The notes below the pieces were generated by a model. That model saw only the letters and a program-made list of their open reading frames with translations, searched no databases and was not told the DNA's origin. Source: Marinobacter denitrificans (lineage in GTDB: Bacteria > Pseudomonadota > Gammaproteobacteria > Pseudomonadales > Oleiphilaceae). From it: a DNA stretch of 64,000 nt. The stretch spans positions 124,001 through 188,000 of the forward strand of contig NZ_VMHN01000004.1 of the NCBI RefSeq assembly GCF_008795955.1, read 5' to 3'. The position numbers were made by a program, and so were the translations under genes. This document shows, in pieces, positions 16,064-25,472 of the stretch (its first letter is position 1; each line of letters begins with the position of its first letter).

Positions 16064-18928
16064 ATGTTCAAGAAAACTCTAATAAGTCTTGCTGTGGCGT
16101 CCTCCCTTGGACTGACAGGGTGCTTTGATAGCGCCGGTTCGGGGTCCGGTAATGCGAATCCTGAATATAATATTGAAGATACGACGATCGACAGAAGCCT
16201 GGTTCGCCCTCTTTATAACCCGAACCCTCTGGCGGAGGAACCACAGTTCCCGATTAACTCGGACCTGATCCTGTTGCTCGGCGCCACCCAGAGTGCCAAC
16301 TACGATTTCACTGGCCTCTCAACAGGCGACACACCCGCAGACGACGCTGTTAACAGGCTTTCCGGCTTCTCCACTTCGGGTGCGTTCAGCCTCAAGTTTG
16401 ATGGGGAGCTAAACCCCGCTTCGGTCATGGCGAATGCCACCGTTTTCCTGGTGCCACTCAAGGTTCCGGCAGCAATCGAGTCCGCGCCTGGAGCGCTGCC
16501 AAATACGAATCCGAGCGGAATAGATCCCGCGGACCCGTTCGAAACCGCTCCAGAACTGCAACCTAACTTCCGTGCTGACGTCGTCAGCCTCGACGGTGGC
16601 ACCAATAACGCGATCCGCGTTGTACCACTTGAACCGCTTCTGGAAGGCCAGAAATATCTGGTCATTGTTAGTGACGACGTCAAAGGCGCAAACGGTAAAC
16701 CGATCGCCCGAGCAGTGCAGGATGTTGCGTTGGCTGACGGCACCCTGGGTAATCCGGCACTGGGCAATGTAAAAACATTGCTGCAAAGCCTGGATGCTCT
16801 GGGCAATGGCTTCCTGAATGTAATGGGAACCGGTTCTGAATCGGCCCTGTCTTATTCGTTTACAACAAACTCCGACATGGATGTGTTGCGGGCCATGATG
16901 GCGCCTGCCGCGTTTGGAGAGTCACTGGGCCAGAAGGTGGGCTTTACTGCACAGCTGAAAGCGGTTAGTGATAACTTCCCGACTCTGAATTTTTCGGAGC
17001 TAACGACCAAACTCGGTGAGCTGGGCGAAAAAGCAGAGGCTGTTCAGAGTGGAGATTTGGATATCACCACTCTGCCGGCCGCTGAAATTGCTGCTATCAC
17101 CAGACTCGGCGAACTTCAGGCAATTGCTACTCCAACAAACATTGGAGCGGCTATCACAGCTGAAGTGGGTGACTCATTGCACCTTCCGGTGCCGCGGCCT
17201 TCATATTTCACTACGCCAACATCCGCCAGTGATCTGGCTACCATTCAGGGATTGGCTGCCCAAAACCCAAACAATCCTATCGTGCTTGCTGCTAGCCAGG
17301 TTCAAGTCTCACAGGGTGCTATCACACTGCCCTATTTCCAATCACTTCCCGGCTCTGACGGCGCTGCTCTCTCAACTGGCAGCTTCGAAGGGAGTACCAG
17401 TCTGGAAGATGGCATCAGCGAGTCTCTGGAACCCGGCGTTGAAACCTTCCAGTTTCTTCGGGATATAGATGGCGCGCTCAACGTAAACGGCTACTTTCCG
17501 TTTCCAGAACAAAAGGCAACTACTACAGTTCCAGTGGTAGCTTTCCACCCGACTACAGACAATGATAACTGCACCGTGACTGGCGAACCTGACGGTGTGA
17601 CAATATTCCAACACGGCATTACAGTGGATCGCAGTGTAACAATGCTTCCCGGAATACTTCTCGCCAGTCAATCCTGTCAAGTAGTAATCGCAATTGACCA
17701 ACCGCTCCACGGTCTTGCAGGCGACACTGCAGGGCGTGTTGCTGGCTTGACGCCACTTTCAGAGTCCAGCGATCTCATCACGGAAGTTAATGCCATTCTT
17801 GACAGTGGTGGCACCGGAAACGATGGACTTAACGCTCAGCTCAACGCTCTGGTTAACGCAGACTACATTGGCGAGCGTCACTTCAACTACACGGCCAATG
17901 AACAGCAACAGCCTGTCTCTGCTGACCTTACAGACGTCGAATCAGGCAGCCTGTTCATCAACCCTTCCAATATGCTCAACAACCGTGACAACCTTCGTCA
18001 AGGTGTTGTCGATCTTCTTAACGTCGCTGCCTCGGTACAAACCATGGGCATCAACGGACTGGGTAGTATTGGCGAACTTGCGCCCCTGGATCTGCACTTT
18101 GTGGGCCATTCCCTTGGAGGAATTTCGGGTACCACGTTTGCGTCACTGGCGAACGACCCAACACTGAATGCGACTGTGAACGGAATCTACCAGTCAGCGG
18201 GCGCCCCCCTGAGCAGCTATGCATTCCCAGATCTCCATACAGTGGTTCTGCATAATACCGGTGGTCAGGTAACACGGTTGATAGAGAATTCTCCCGCTTT
18301 CTCAACCCCAATCATTGGCGGGTTGGCCGCTGCTGGCGTAAACCAGGGCTCTGCAAACTTTGAGAGCTTCATGTATGTGTTCCAGTCAGTTGTAGACGCA
18401 ACGGATCCGGTTAACTACGCCGAAGCCCTTGGCGGTACCACGAACAACATCCTTATCAGTGAAGTTATTGGCGACTCTACTGTGCCCAATGAAGCAAACG
18501 TCAACCCATTGGGGCAAGCGTTCTCTGCTCCTTTAGCATCGACAGAACCGCTGATGGCCCTGATTGATCTTGGCGCTGGCGGAGGCACCCTCGCAGACGG
18601 CGCTGGCCTCAGCCTCGTGCAAACAGGCTCAGCAGCAGGCGAAGGTGCATTGCCAGCTGCATCGTTCTTCGCAGGCGCAAACCCATGCGCAGACGCCAAC
18701 CACGGTACCTTCGTTGGTCCGGCCACACCGGCCGACCCAGATGACCTGCAGTGCCCGGGCGGCTCTAATACTATCCCGGCATTCTCCGAGATGGTGCGTC
18801 AGACCATACTGGCCATTGCTGGAGCACCCGTCCTGATGACGACCGGCCCGAACCCGGAAGACGCTGCGAACCTTTCAGTACTGGGTGAGAGCGATACCCT
18901 GGAGAGCGCACTGGATCAAGATCAATAA
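16064..18928 (+). CDS. VolA/Pla-1/cef family surface lipase, lipoprotein
   Basis: This is a large lipase of the family including Vibrio VolA, a surface-exposed lysophospholipase that frees fatty acids for uptake. The 954-residue protein starts with a lipoprotein signal peptide (lipobox LGLTGC, lipidated C20). An N-terminal Big/lipase-N domain follows (the FDGELNPASVMANATVFLVPL pattern is typical), then an alpha/beta hydrolase core with nucleophile elbow GHSLGG (S683). A GVTIFQHGIT oxyanion-type loop lies near residue 510. Ala/Gly-rich linkers suit an extracellular protein. It is followed by a strong terminator and is not part of an operon. Lipid class used is unknown; a role in feeding on marine lipids is an inference. 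Confidence 0.9.
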   Translation: MFKKTLISLAVASSLGLTGCFDSAGSGSGNANPEYNIEDTTIDRSLVRPLYNPNPLAEEPQFPINSDLILLLGATQSANYDFTGLSTGDTPADDAVNRLSGFSTSGAFSLKFDGELNPASVMANATVFLVPLKVPAAIESAPGALPNTNPSGIDPADPFETAPELQPNFRADVVSLDGGTNNAIRVVPLEPLLEGQKYLVIVSDDVKGANGKPIARAVQDVALADGTLGNPALGNVKTLLQSLDALGNGFLNVMGTGSESALSYSFTTNSDMDVLRAMMAPAAFGESLGQKVGFTAQLKAVSDNFPTLNFSELTTKLGELGEKAEAVQSGDLDITTLPAAEIAAITRLGELQAIATPTNIGAAITAEVGDSLHLPVPRPSYFTTPTSASDLATIQGLAAQNPNNPIVLAASQVQVSQGAITLPYFQSLPGSDGAALSTGSFEGSTSLEDGISESLEPGVETFQFLRDIDGALNVNGYFPFPEQKATTTVPVVAFHPTTDNDNCTVTGEPDGVTIFQHGITVDRSVTMLPGILLASQSCQVVIAIDQPLHGLAGDTAGRVAGLTPLSESSDLITEVNAILDSGGTGNDGLNAQLNALVNADYIGERHFNYTANEQQQPVSADLTDVESGSLFINPSNMLNNRDNLRQGVVDLLNVAASVQTMGINGLGSIGELAPLDLHFVGHSLGGISGTTFASLANDPTLNATVNGIYQSAGAPLSSYAFPDLHTVVLHNTGGQVTRLIENSPAFSTPIIGGLAAAGVNQGSANFESFMYVFQSVVDATDPVNYAEALGGTTNNILISEVIGDSTVPNEANVNPLGQAFSAPLASTEPLMALIDLGAGGGTLADGAGLSLVQTGSAAGEGALPAASFFAGANPCADANHGTFVGPATPADPDDLQCPGGSNTIPAFSEMVRQTILAIAGAPVLMTTGPNPEDAANLSVLGESDTLESALDQDQ

Positions 18929-18945
18929 CTTGACCTGAAACATGA

Positions 18946-18973
18946 AAGCCCCGGACTTCCGGGGCTTTTTTTT
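18946..18973 (+). terminator. Rho-independent terminator of the lipase gene
   Basis: A perfect 9-bp stem (AAGCCCCGG / CCGGGGCTT) with a 4-base loop is followed by eight T residues, 18 bases after the lipase stop codon. Confidence 0.93.
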
Positions 18974-19042
18974 ATGGGCTAACCATTGATTCGCCCCACC
19001 CATTCTCGACTTCCCAACGCCTCGCCACCTACAAACAGATAC

Positions 19043-19074
19043 AAAAAGGCCGGCGATTCAGCATCGCCGGCCTT
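19043..19074 (-). terminator. Rho-independent terminator of the acylase gene
   Basis: A perfect 12-bp stem (AAGGCCGGCGAT / ATCGCCGGCCTT) with a 5-base loop lies 43 bases past the acylase stop. On the minus strand it is followed by a run of five T. It faces the lipase terminator. Confidence 0.88.
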
Positions 19075-19116
19075 ACTGCACCAATAGTTAGCAGATTTTC
19101 GATATCAGCCTATCAA

Positions 19117-21807
19117 CTACTGAGATATCACCGTCTCACCCTGAGGAAGCAGGTTAGCTTCGATCTCCTCCTCAGTGAACAGAAGCTTCCGGTGCTTCTT
19201 ATTGGAATAGTCCTCACTCTGGTCACTGAAGTAGGGCGACATGGTATCGGTCGACTGAGAATAACTGACAAGGCCATAGGCCTCGGGGCCGTTGTCAGTG
19301 AATTCCAAGCCAAAGTGCCAGCTCGTACCCCTTGCCATTAACCAACCGTCTATACCGTTACTTCCGTCAGAAAGGCCGGCTGTATTGGGGATAGTAGACG
19401 GGGCAATCCGGGGGAAGCGGGTATCCTCCGCAAATTGGTCACTCACGACACCAATCGCGTTAAATGCACCATCAATATTGCCATCGCCCCCATGCCAGGG
19501 GATTTCACTGGTCTGGAAGACCGGCGTGCCACCAGAGCCCGGCACCACACCGCCCGATGCGCGATAGAACTGCAGGTCACCCAATGCGTCTGTGGGCGCA
19601 ATACCCTGTGACACCAGCGCATCAACACCTGCCGACAGTGCCAGAAGCATGGTATCGCTTGGAGTGCCTGCGTTGTCTTCGGACGGAGTGGCGGGAGTGC
19701 CAACCGGATCGGTAGGGTTGAACGGTTGTGTCAGATCACTATCCACGTCTTCAAGATAGTTTGCCATGAAAACCCTGAAGATATGGGCACCAACGCTATC
19801 GCGGTTGTAGAGACCATCCCAGTTTTCCAGCGACTGACACCAGGATGAAAGATCCTGTCCATTCACAGTAGTAGCGCCGATGGCATCACAACGCTCCCGC
19901 AGCTCAGGAAGGAACTGTTCTGCGTACCACGACCTGTTGTTCCAGATGACTTCCAAAAGTTCCTCTGCATTGAACTTGCCATCCTGCCCAGCAGGGTTCG
20001 GAGCTGAGGGAACGCCAGGCTCGAGCGGGTTCTGAAGCATCTTGATCCCCAGCCGGGTACGAGCATTGATCGGAGCTCTTTCTTCCCCGAACAGCGGTGA
20101 GTAGCCCGTCAGAAACTCATCAGGATTTGTCGCCCAATGACTGCTGTTCGAATTCTGAACCCAGTCGGTACGGACGAGTTTAGGCTTATCCTCATACGGC
20201 GTAAGGCCACCACACGAGGTTTCAACCCAGTCTTCAATAGACTTGCTACCGTCAAGAAGTGTTACTCCCTGATCAAATAGCCCGGCGTACGCCGCACTTC
20301 CGAATCGTCGGAAATTTACAAGAGCAATAGCCTTGTCTGAGAGATTGGGTACCGAGCTGCTATCAATATAGAAGGCATTGCCCTGATCGTCAGCATAAGT
20401 AGTATTCGTCCAAAGCGTAGAGCCGCAGTTTCTGAAAACATCCTTAAATTCGGAAAGGTTTGTCGCCAGACTCATTTGTAGCCAGGTATCCAACAAGCCG
20501 CCGGAATTGGCATTGGCATCACGGTAAGTCATTGCCACTGTTCCGCCGGGATTCAATGCCCCACTGCCGCCCCAAGCGGGCAACTCATCGTCAACTGCAT
20601 TAGCCGCAATCATCGGCCCATATTCGGAAAAATAGAAGTCCCGCTCAAGGACCAGCGGCTCAGACATGCCAGGCATTGCTACCTCTATCTGGTATGTCTC
20701 TGTTTCAATCGGTCTCTCTTTACCATCTTTAAGATAGGTAAGGTCTTCCCCGGTTTTCAGGGTTAACTCATACCAGGTAAATCTCCGGCTCGTGGTTACC
20801 GTGTGCGACCAAGCGAGGTTTTTGTTGAAGTTTATGAGTGGTATTGCAGTACCCAGTAATCCCGCTCCATGAACATTCAGGTAGCCCGGTACTGTCATCT
20901 GCACCTCATATAGGCGTCGGTGACCAGTGTAAGGGAAATGCGGGTTTGCCAAAAGCGCACCTCGTCCCTGTTCGGTCATTGTCTTCCCGAGTCCCCAAGC
21001 GTTACTCGCAAGTCCTGTGTCGCTAAAATCCTGAACTGATTTTGCGCCAGACTTTGCCGTTGCAACAACGTCATTACGCAATTGCTCGAACTTTTCAGTA
21101 TCTGTAATAGTAGATACTGCCTCCGGTGCCGGGCTTTTCCCGGGAGGTACGGCCAGGAACACAGCTCCCGTTGCAAATTGTGCCCCACTGGCAAACTGGC
21201 CAACGACCCGGTAGTGGGCCAACAGATCAACGGGCGTTATAGACCTCACCCAATCCTGGTCCCGGCACTCCGCTGGAAGATCGCTGGGGTCTGTTTCAGT
21301 CACGTAACGGTTATAACCCTCAGTGAAGCCCTCAATCAGTGCACGACTTTCATCTGTCAGCGCTGGAAACTCGAGTTCGGCACCGCTGTAGATCTTCTGA
21401 GCCTTATAGCTAAAGTCATTAACGATATTGAGCCCCACACCAAACGGCGTATCCGGGCCTGGGCCGAAGTACTTGGCCCGCTCGCTTCTAGCCTTAACAA
21501 TGGCTTCCGCCAGATAACACACATTATCCTGCGCCTGCGCATACCCATGCCCAAAGGCCGCAGAGGCAAGATTGTCCGCCTTGATATGCGGAACTCCGTT
21601 TGTCGTTCTCCTTATGGTTGCCTCAAATTTTCCATCCGCCGGGAAAAGCTGTTCGTTCACTGTGCTGCCGGAACCTGAAGAGCTGCTACCGTCGGAACAT
21701 CCTGTAATCAGAAAGCTGCTGGCCAGCGCTACTCCAGCAGCTTTCAATGCGCCTCTATCAGCGCTCCTGAAAAGTTTGCGAAGCAATGTCATAGTTGGTT
21801 TGTCCAT
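19117..21807 (-). CDS. Penicillin-acylase family Ntn hydrolase, PvdQ/AHL-acylase-like lipoprotein
   Basis: This 896-residue N-terminal-nucleophile hydrolase would mature by self-cleavage into two chains. A lipoprotein signal precedes the core (lipobox LITGC, C37). The likely nucleophile is S268 in GLASNAWGLG, so cleavage would fall between A267 and S268. The beta chain resembles Pseudomonas PvdQ and AHL acylases: LLANPHFPYTGHRRLYEVQM, then a long PGYLNVHGAGLLGTAIP stretch, LAWSHTVTTSRRFTWYEL, FVQNSNSSHW-like spacing and a C-terminal FSQSTD-type region. Such enzymes cleave acyl-homoserine lactones or the siderophore acyl chain; substrate here is unknown. A serine-rich linker (about 38-50) follows the lipid anchor. 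Most PvdQ relatives are soluble periplasmic, so the lipid anchor is notable. Penultimate evidence for AHL use would be enzymatic. Confidence 0.88.
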   Translation of the reverse strand: MDKPTMTLLRKLFRSADRGALKAAGVALASSFLITGCSDGSSSSGSGSTVNEQLFPADGKFEATIRRTTNGVPHIKADNLASAAFGHGYAQAQDNVCYLAEAIVKARSERAKYFGPGPDTPFGVGLNIVNDFSYKAQKIYSGAELEFPALTDESRALIEGFTEGYNRYVTETDPSDLPAECRDQDWVRSITPVDLLAHYRVVGQFASGAQFATGAVFLAVPPGKSPAPEAVSTITDTEKFEQLRNDVVATAKSGAKSVQDFSDTGLASNAWGLGKTMTEQGRGALLANPHFPYTGHRRLYEVQMTVPGYLNVHGAGLLGTAIPLINFNKNLAWSHTVTTSRRFTWYELTLKTGEDLTYLKDGKERPIETETYQIEVAMPGMSEPLVLERDFYFSEYGPMIAANAVDDELPAWGGSGALNPGGTVAMTYRDANANSGGLLDTWLQMSLATNLSEFKDVFRNCGSTLWTNTTYADDQGNAFYIDSSSVPNLSDKAIALVNFRRFGSAAYAGLFDQGVTLLDGSKSIEDWVETSCGGLTPYEDKPKLVRTDWVQNSNSSHWATNPDEFLTGYSPLFGEERAPINARTRLGIKMLQNPLEPGVPSAPNPAGQDGKFNAEELLEVIWNNRSWYAEQFLPELRERCDAIGATTVNGQDLSSWCQSLENWDGLYNRDSVGAHIFRVFMANYLEDVDSDLTQPFNPTDPVGTPATPSEDNAGTPSDTMLLALSAGVDALVSQGIAPTDALGDLQFYRASGGVVPGSGGTPVFQTSEIPWHGGDGNIDGAFNAIGVVSDQFAEDTRFPRIAPSTIPNTAGLSDGSNGIDGWLMARGTSWHFGLEFTDNGPEAYGLVSYSQSTDTMSPYFSDQSEDYSNKKHRKLLFTEEEIEANLLPQGETVISQ

Positions 21808-22005
21808 TGTGGTTGTTATGAGCGAGCCAAAAGTGACTCACTATCACAAATTAGCAGACAAACTCCGCCACTGCTAAGGTCTGATTTGGGATTCACTTCT
21901 TGTTATCATGGCACTATGATTTGTTTCACATATCCTTGTTAAACAGCATGTCACTATTTGATCAGTACTCATTAAGCCGACTACCAATATAAAAACAAGC
22001 AGCCT

Positions 22006-23196
22006 ATGAACCAAACGTCCGCCACGAATGCCACCCACTCCCCGGCAGAGGTCGCAGAACGCGACCAAAAACTCCGCATGCGGCGCCTGGGAATGTCTTT
22101 CGGGTCCTACATGGTCACTTTCAGTATCGTAGTGTACTGCTGGGTGCAAGGCATGATTTCTTTGGGCGTTGCCGCAGGATTTCTGGTGTTCGCCTCACTG
22201 ATCAACGCTACCTTCTGGTGGCTGATTCGTACCGGACAAAACCTTAAGTTCCAGGACCCGAGCATGACATCCGCACAGATGATTGTGTCGCTGCTTCCCC
22301 CTATCTGGGTGATGGCGTTTCTGGATGCGGGCCAGGCCCGGGCTATTTTCCTGCTGATTGCCGTCGTACCCATGCTGTTTGGCATTCTGGCACTTACTAC
22401 GCGCCAGTTCATTGTGGTGGGGGTGTGGTTTTTTGCGCTTTACGGCTTGCTCCACCTGGGCTTGTGGGCCTATCGGCCAGAGGTTCTCAATAGCGAACTG
22501 GATATTCTGCAGACAGTAGCCTTTGCGCTTGTGATGGCGGAGATCACCATCATTGGCGGTTTTATCAGCGGGCTTCGTGGCAAGCTTCGTCAGCGCAATC
22601 TGGAACTGGGGGAGGCCATGGAGCAGATCCAGGAGCTGGTGAATGTAGACGCTCTGACGGGCGTCTATAATCGTCGCCGGCTGTTCGAGGTGATTACTGA
22701 GGAGTGTAATCGCTACAGCCGCATACCGGGCTCGTTCTCCTTATGCCTGATGGATATTGATCACTTCAAGGAGGTGAACGATACGTACGGACATCAGGTC
22801 GGTGATGCCATCCTGCAGGCCGTTGCTCGTTCGGTTGCTGACGGACTGAGGGCGATCGACTGCTTTGGTCGGTATGGAGGAGAGGAGTTTTTGTTGGTGC
22901 TGCCCCAGACACCACTGGAGGGTGCCCGCATCAAGGCTGAACGGGTGCGAGAAGCTATTGAAGCACTGACGTTTCCCGCCATCGCGGAAGATTTCCGGGT
23001 AACGGTATCTATTGGTGTCGCAGAATACCATCGCGAAGAAAGCACGGATGACACCCTGCTTCGGGCAGATCAGGCGTTATACGCAGCCAAAGACGATGGC
23101 CGCAACAACGTGAAACTGGCCCCTGCACCTGCAGGAGCCAGTGATGAGGACCCTCAGAACTCGTCGTTGTCCGCGCCCAGGGTGCGCCCAATGTAG
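22006..23196 (+). CDS. Membrane-bound diguanylate cyclase (GGDEF)
   Basis: The protein makes c-di-GMP from two GTP. About six predicted membrane helices span residues 30-190 and form an unidentified sensory domain. A linker helix follows, then a complete GGDEF domain at about 215-380 with DALTGVYNRRR, MDIDHFKEVND and the signature GGEEF. RAID, five residues before GGEEF, is a product-inhibition I-site, so feedback control by c-di-GMP is likely. The last 25 residues are a disordered tail that overlaps the 3' end of the convergent CoA-transferase gene by 43 bases. The ribosome site is weak. Confidence 0.93.
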   Translation: MNQTSATNATHSPAEVAERDQKLRMRRLGMSFGSYMVTFSIVVYCWVQGMISLGVAAGFLVFASLINATFWWLIRTGQNLKFQDPSMTSAQMIVSLLPPIWVMAFLDAGQARAIFLLIAVVPMLFGILALTTRQFIVVGVWFFALYGLLHLGLWAYRPEVLNSELDILQTVAFALVMAEITIIGGFISGLRGKLRQRNLELGEAMEQIQELVNVDALTGVYNRRRLFEVITEECNRYSRIPGSFSLCLMDIDHFKEVNDTYGHQVGDAILQAVARSVADGLRAIDCFGRYGGEEFLLVLPQTPLEGARIKAERVREAIEALTFPAIAEDFRVTVSIGVAEYHREESTDDTLLRADQALYAAKDDGRNNVKLAPAPAGASDEDPQNSSLSAPRVRPM

Positions 23197-24278
23197 CGGG
23201 AGTTACAGGGCGTCGCACTGAACTTGATGGGGTGGCCGATCTGCTTCTGGGTTCCACCATTCTCTTTTGCCACTTCGATAACCATGTTGCGGGCTTTCAT
23301 CTGGGGATGATCGGCAGCCTCGGTAATCGTCAGTACCGGCTCTACACAGGCATCCTGGCCAGCAAATACCTCTTCCCACTCTGCCAGGGTTTTCTGGGCG
23401 AAGGCAGTTTTCAAAGCCTCACGAATTGTCTGCTGATGCTCCGGGTTCTGGCTAAGCGCAAAGCTTTTCATCTCGGGGATATCCAGAGCATCGCACAGCC
23501 GGGCGGAGAACTGGGGTTCCAGGCTGCCAACGGATATCCAGCGGCCATCACTGGTCTGGTAGTAGTCGTAAAAGGTGCCGCCGTTAAGCAATGTGCTCTC
23601 CGGGTACTGTTCCTGGCCTCCTGCCAGGGCGGCTGCCCCTGCCATACCATTCATGGCGAACGCGGCGTCGGTCATGCTGATATCAATGTACTGCCCTTCG
23701 CCAGTTTGCTGCCGGTGAACCACCGCCGCCAGGATACCCATTACCGCGTGGTGTGAGCCCCCTGCCACATCGGCTATCTGGATGCCCATCGGTGGCGGAC
23801 CACTCTCCTTGCGGCCGCAGTGGCTGGACACCCCAGCAAGGGACAGGTAATTGATGTCGTGTCCGGCACGGTCTTTATACGGGCCAGTCTGGCCATAGCC
23901 GGTGATAGCACAGTAGATAAGGTCAGGGTTGATGGTTTTCAGGGAGTCGTAACCAATGCCGAGCCTGTCCATCACGCCCGGCCGAAACTGTTCGATCACA
24001 ACGTCGTAATCCTTTACCAGCCGTTTGACGACATCCGCACTGCCCGCTTTTTTGAGATCCAGGCCCAGGGAGCGTTTGCCCCGGTTCAGAAAGGTATGGG
24101 CTGTGCTCACGCCGTCCTCCAGCGGAGGCATAACCCGGGTCAGGTCGAGCCTGCCCGGTGCCTCCACGCGCAACACATCAGCACCCATATCCGCCAGCAA
24201 CATGGTGGCGTAGGGTCCGGGCAGCAGTGTGCTGAAATCCAGTACCTTGAGTTGGCTTAACGGGCCGGGCATGTGCAA
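23154..24278 (-). CDS. Class III CoA-transferase family, alpha-methylacyl-CoA racemase-like
   Basis: The 374-residue protein belongs to the CaiB/BaiF class III CoA-transferases. Signatures are VLDFSTLLPGPYATMLLADMGADV near the N-terminus (shown in part), YCAITGYGQTGPY, and GHDINYLSLAG followed by QIADVAGG. Those last two segments carry the His and Asp that act as acid/base in alpha-methylacyl-CoA racemases, so epimerisation of 2-methylacyl-CoA (branched-chain lipid breakdown) fits better than CoA transfer. The gene is divergent from the AraC regulator at 24453, with about 175 bases between them, a common arrangement for a regulator and target. Its 3' end overlaps the diguanylate cyclase gene. 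Confidence 0.88.
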   Translation of the reverse strand: MHMPGPLSQLKVLDFSTLLPGPYATMLLADMGADVLRVEAPGRLDLTRVMPPLEDGVSTAHTFLNRGKRSLGLDLKKAGSADVVKRLVKDYDVVIEQFRPGVMDRLGIGYDSLKTINPDLIYCAITGYGQTGPYKDRAGHDINYLSLAGVSSHCGRKESGPPPMGIQIADVAGGSHHAVMGILAAVVHRQQTGEGQYIDISMTDAAFAMNGMAGAAALAGGQEQYPESTLLNGGTFYDYYQTSDGRWISVGSLEPQFSARLCDALDIPEMKSFALSQNPEHQQTIREALKTAFAQKTLAEWEEVFAGQDACVEPVLTITEAADHPQMKARNMVIEVAKENGGTQKQIGHPIKFSATPCNSRYIGRTLGADNDEF

Positions 24279-24452
24279 CTCCTTTATCGGTTATTGAGGC
24301 TGTTCTGATGCTGCCCTGTTTTCCCCACCGGGCCAACTGCCGGTTCCGCCATTCCTGTTGACCATTTCTTCCAGTTCCGGCAAGGCGCAATGGTTGCATT
24401 GTAACCGGGGGGTTTTATGATGGGCTTCATTCAAATAAGGATAAAGGATGAC

Positions 24453-25472
24453 ATGTCGGAACTCACTGTTTCCAGACACTTCGTAGAGGCAGCTCTGATT
24501 GGCGCCGAGCAGGCCGGCCTGGACACCCGCACAATCCTCAGAGATGCCGGGATTTCACCAGACTTGCTGAAGATTGAGATGGCACGGGTAAGCAGCACCC
24601 AGTACAGCAAGTTGATGCAGGCTACCTGGAATGTCATGGAAGATGAATTCATGGGGCTGGGCCCCAGGCGCTGCCGGACCGGCACCTTTGCCACCATGTG
24701 CGCACTGGTTATCGACTGCCCCAACCTGGAAGCGGTTTACCGGCAGGCATTCGATTTCTGCCGCCTGTTCGAACCCATGGTCGCCATGGAACTGGAAACA
24801 GATGAAAAATCCGCTCGGCTGGTAACGGTGATTGAAGGCGACATCCACGACCCGATGCACTTCTTCCGGGAAAGCATTCTGGTCATCTGGCATCGGCTTG
24901 GCAGTTGGCTGATCGGCCAACCAGTAGATTTGCTCAAAGCGGAGTTCAGCTACCCCCGCCCTCCCCATGGCGACGAGTACCGGCACATTTTTCATTGCCC
25001 GCTGGCGTTTGAAGCCGGTGAGACAGCCCTGATGTTCGACAAACGATTTTTGCAGGCACCGGTGATTCGCGACAAATCCGAAATGCGCCAGTTCCTGAAA
25101 ACGTCACCGGCGGACCTGTTGTCGCGCCCGGATGAAAGCAACACCTTCACCGGTCGAATCCGCGCACTGATCGGAAGGGACTTTACCCGTTCGCTGCCTG
25201 ATTTCGAGTGGATTGCCGCAGAACTCCACACCAGTCCCCAGACTCTGCGGCGGCGCCTGAAGCAGGAGAATACATCGTTTCAGGAGATCAAGGATCTGCT
25301 CAGGCGCGACATGGCTATCTATTACCTGTCGCGACCGGATCTGCCCATCAACGACATTGCCTTCCGGGTAGGGTTTACTGAGCCTTCCACCTTCCACAGG
25401 GCCTTCAAGAAATGGACAGGCGTCACCCCCGGAGCGTACCGCGAGGGTGAACGGGGTCAGCTGCGGGGCTGA
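24453..25472 (+). CDS. AraC family transcriptional regulator
   Basis: This 339-residue regulator has an N-terminal Arabinose_bd-type ligand domain (about 1-225; HFVEAALIGAEQAGLDTRTILRDAGI is the usual start) and a C-terminal AraC double helix-turn-helix (about 235-330; AAELHTSPQTLRRRLKQE, then INDIAFRVGFTEPSTFHRAFKKWTGVTPGAYR, cited here in part). This subfamily (OruR/ArgR-like) often controls adjacent catabolic genes. The ATG at 24453 is preferred because AAAGGA precedes it; in-frame ATGs 11 and 12 codons upstream are alternatives. It is divergent from the racemase-like gene and may regulate it. Confidence 0.92.
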   Translation: MSELTVSRHFVEAALIGAEQAGLDTRTILRDAGISPDLLKIEMARVSSTQYSKLMQATWNVMEDEFMGLGPRRCRTGTFATMCALVIDCPNLEAVYRQAFDFCRLFEPMVAMELETDEKSARLVTVIEGDIHDPMHFFRESILVIWHRLGSWLIGQPVDLLKAEFSYPRPPHGDEYRHIFHCPLAFEAGETALMFDKRFLQAPVIRDKSEMRQFLKTSPADLLSRPDESNTFTGRIRALIGRDFTRSLPDFEWIAAELHTSPQTLRRRLKQENTSFQEIKDLLRRDMAIYYLSRPDLPINDIAFRVGFTEPSTFHRAFKKWTGVTPGAYREGERGQLRG

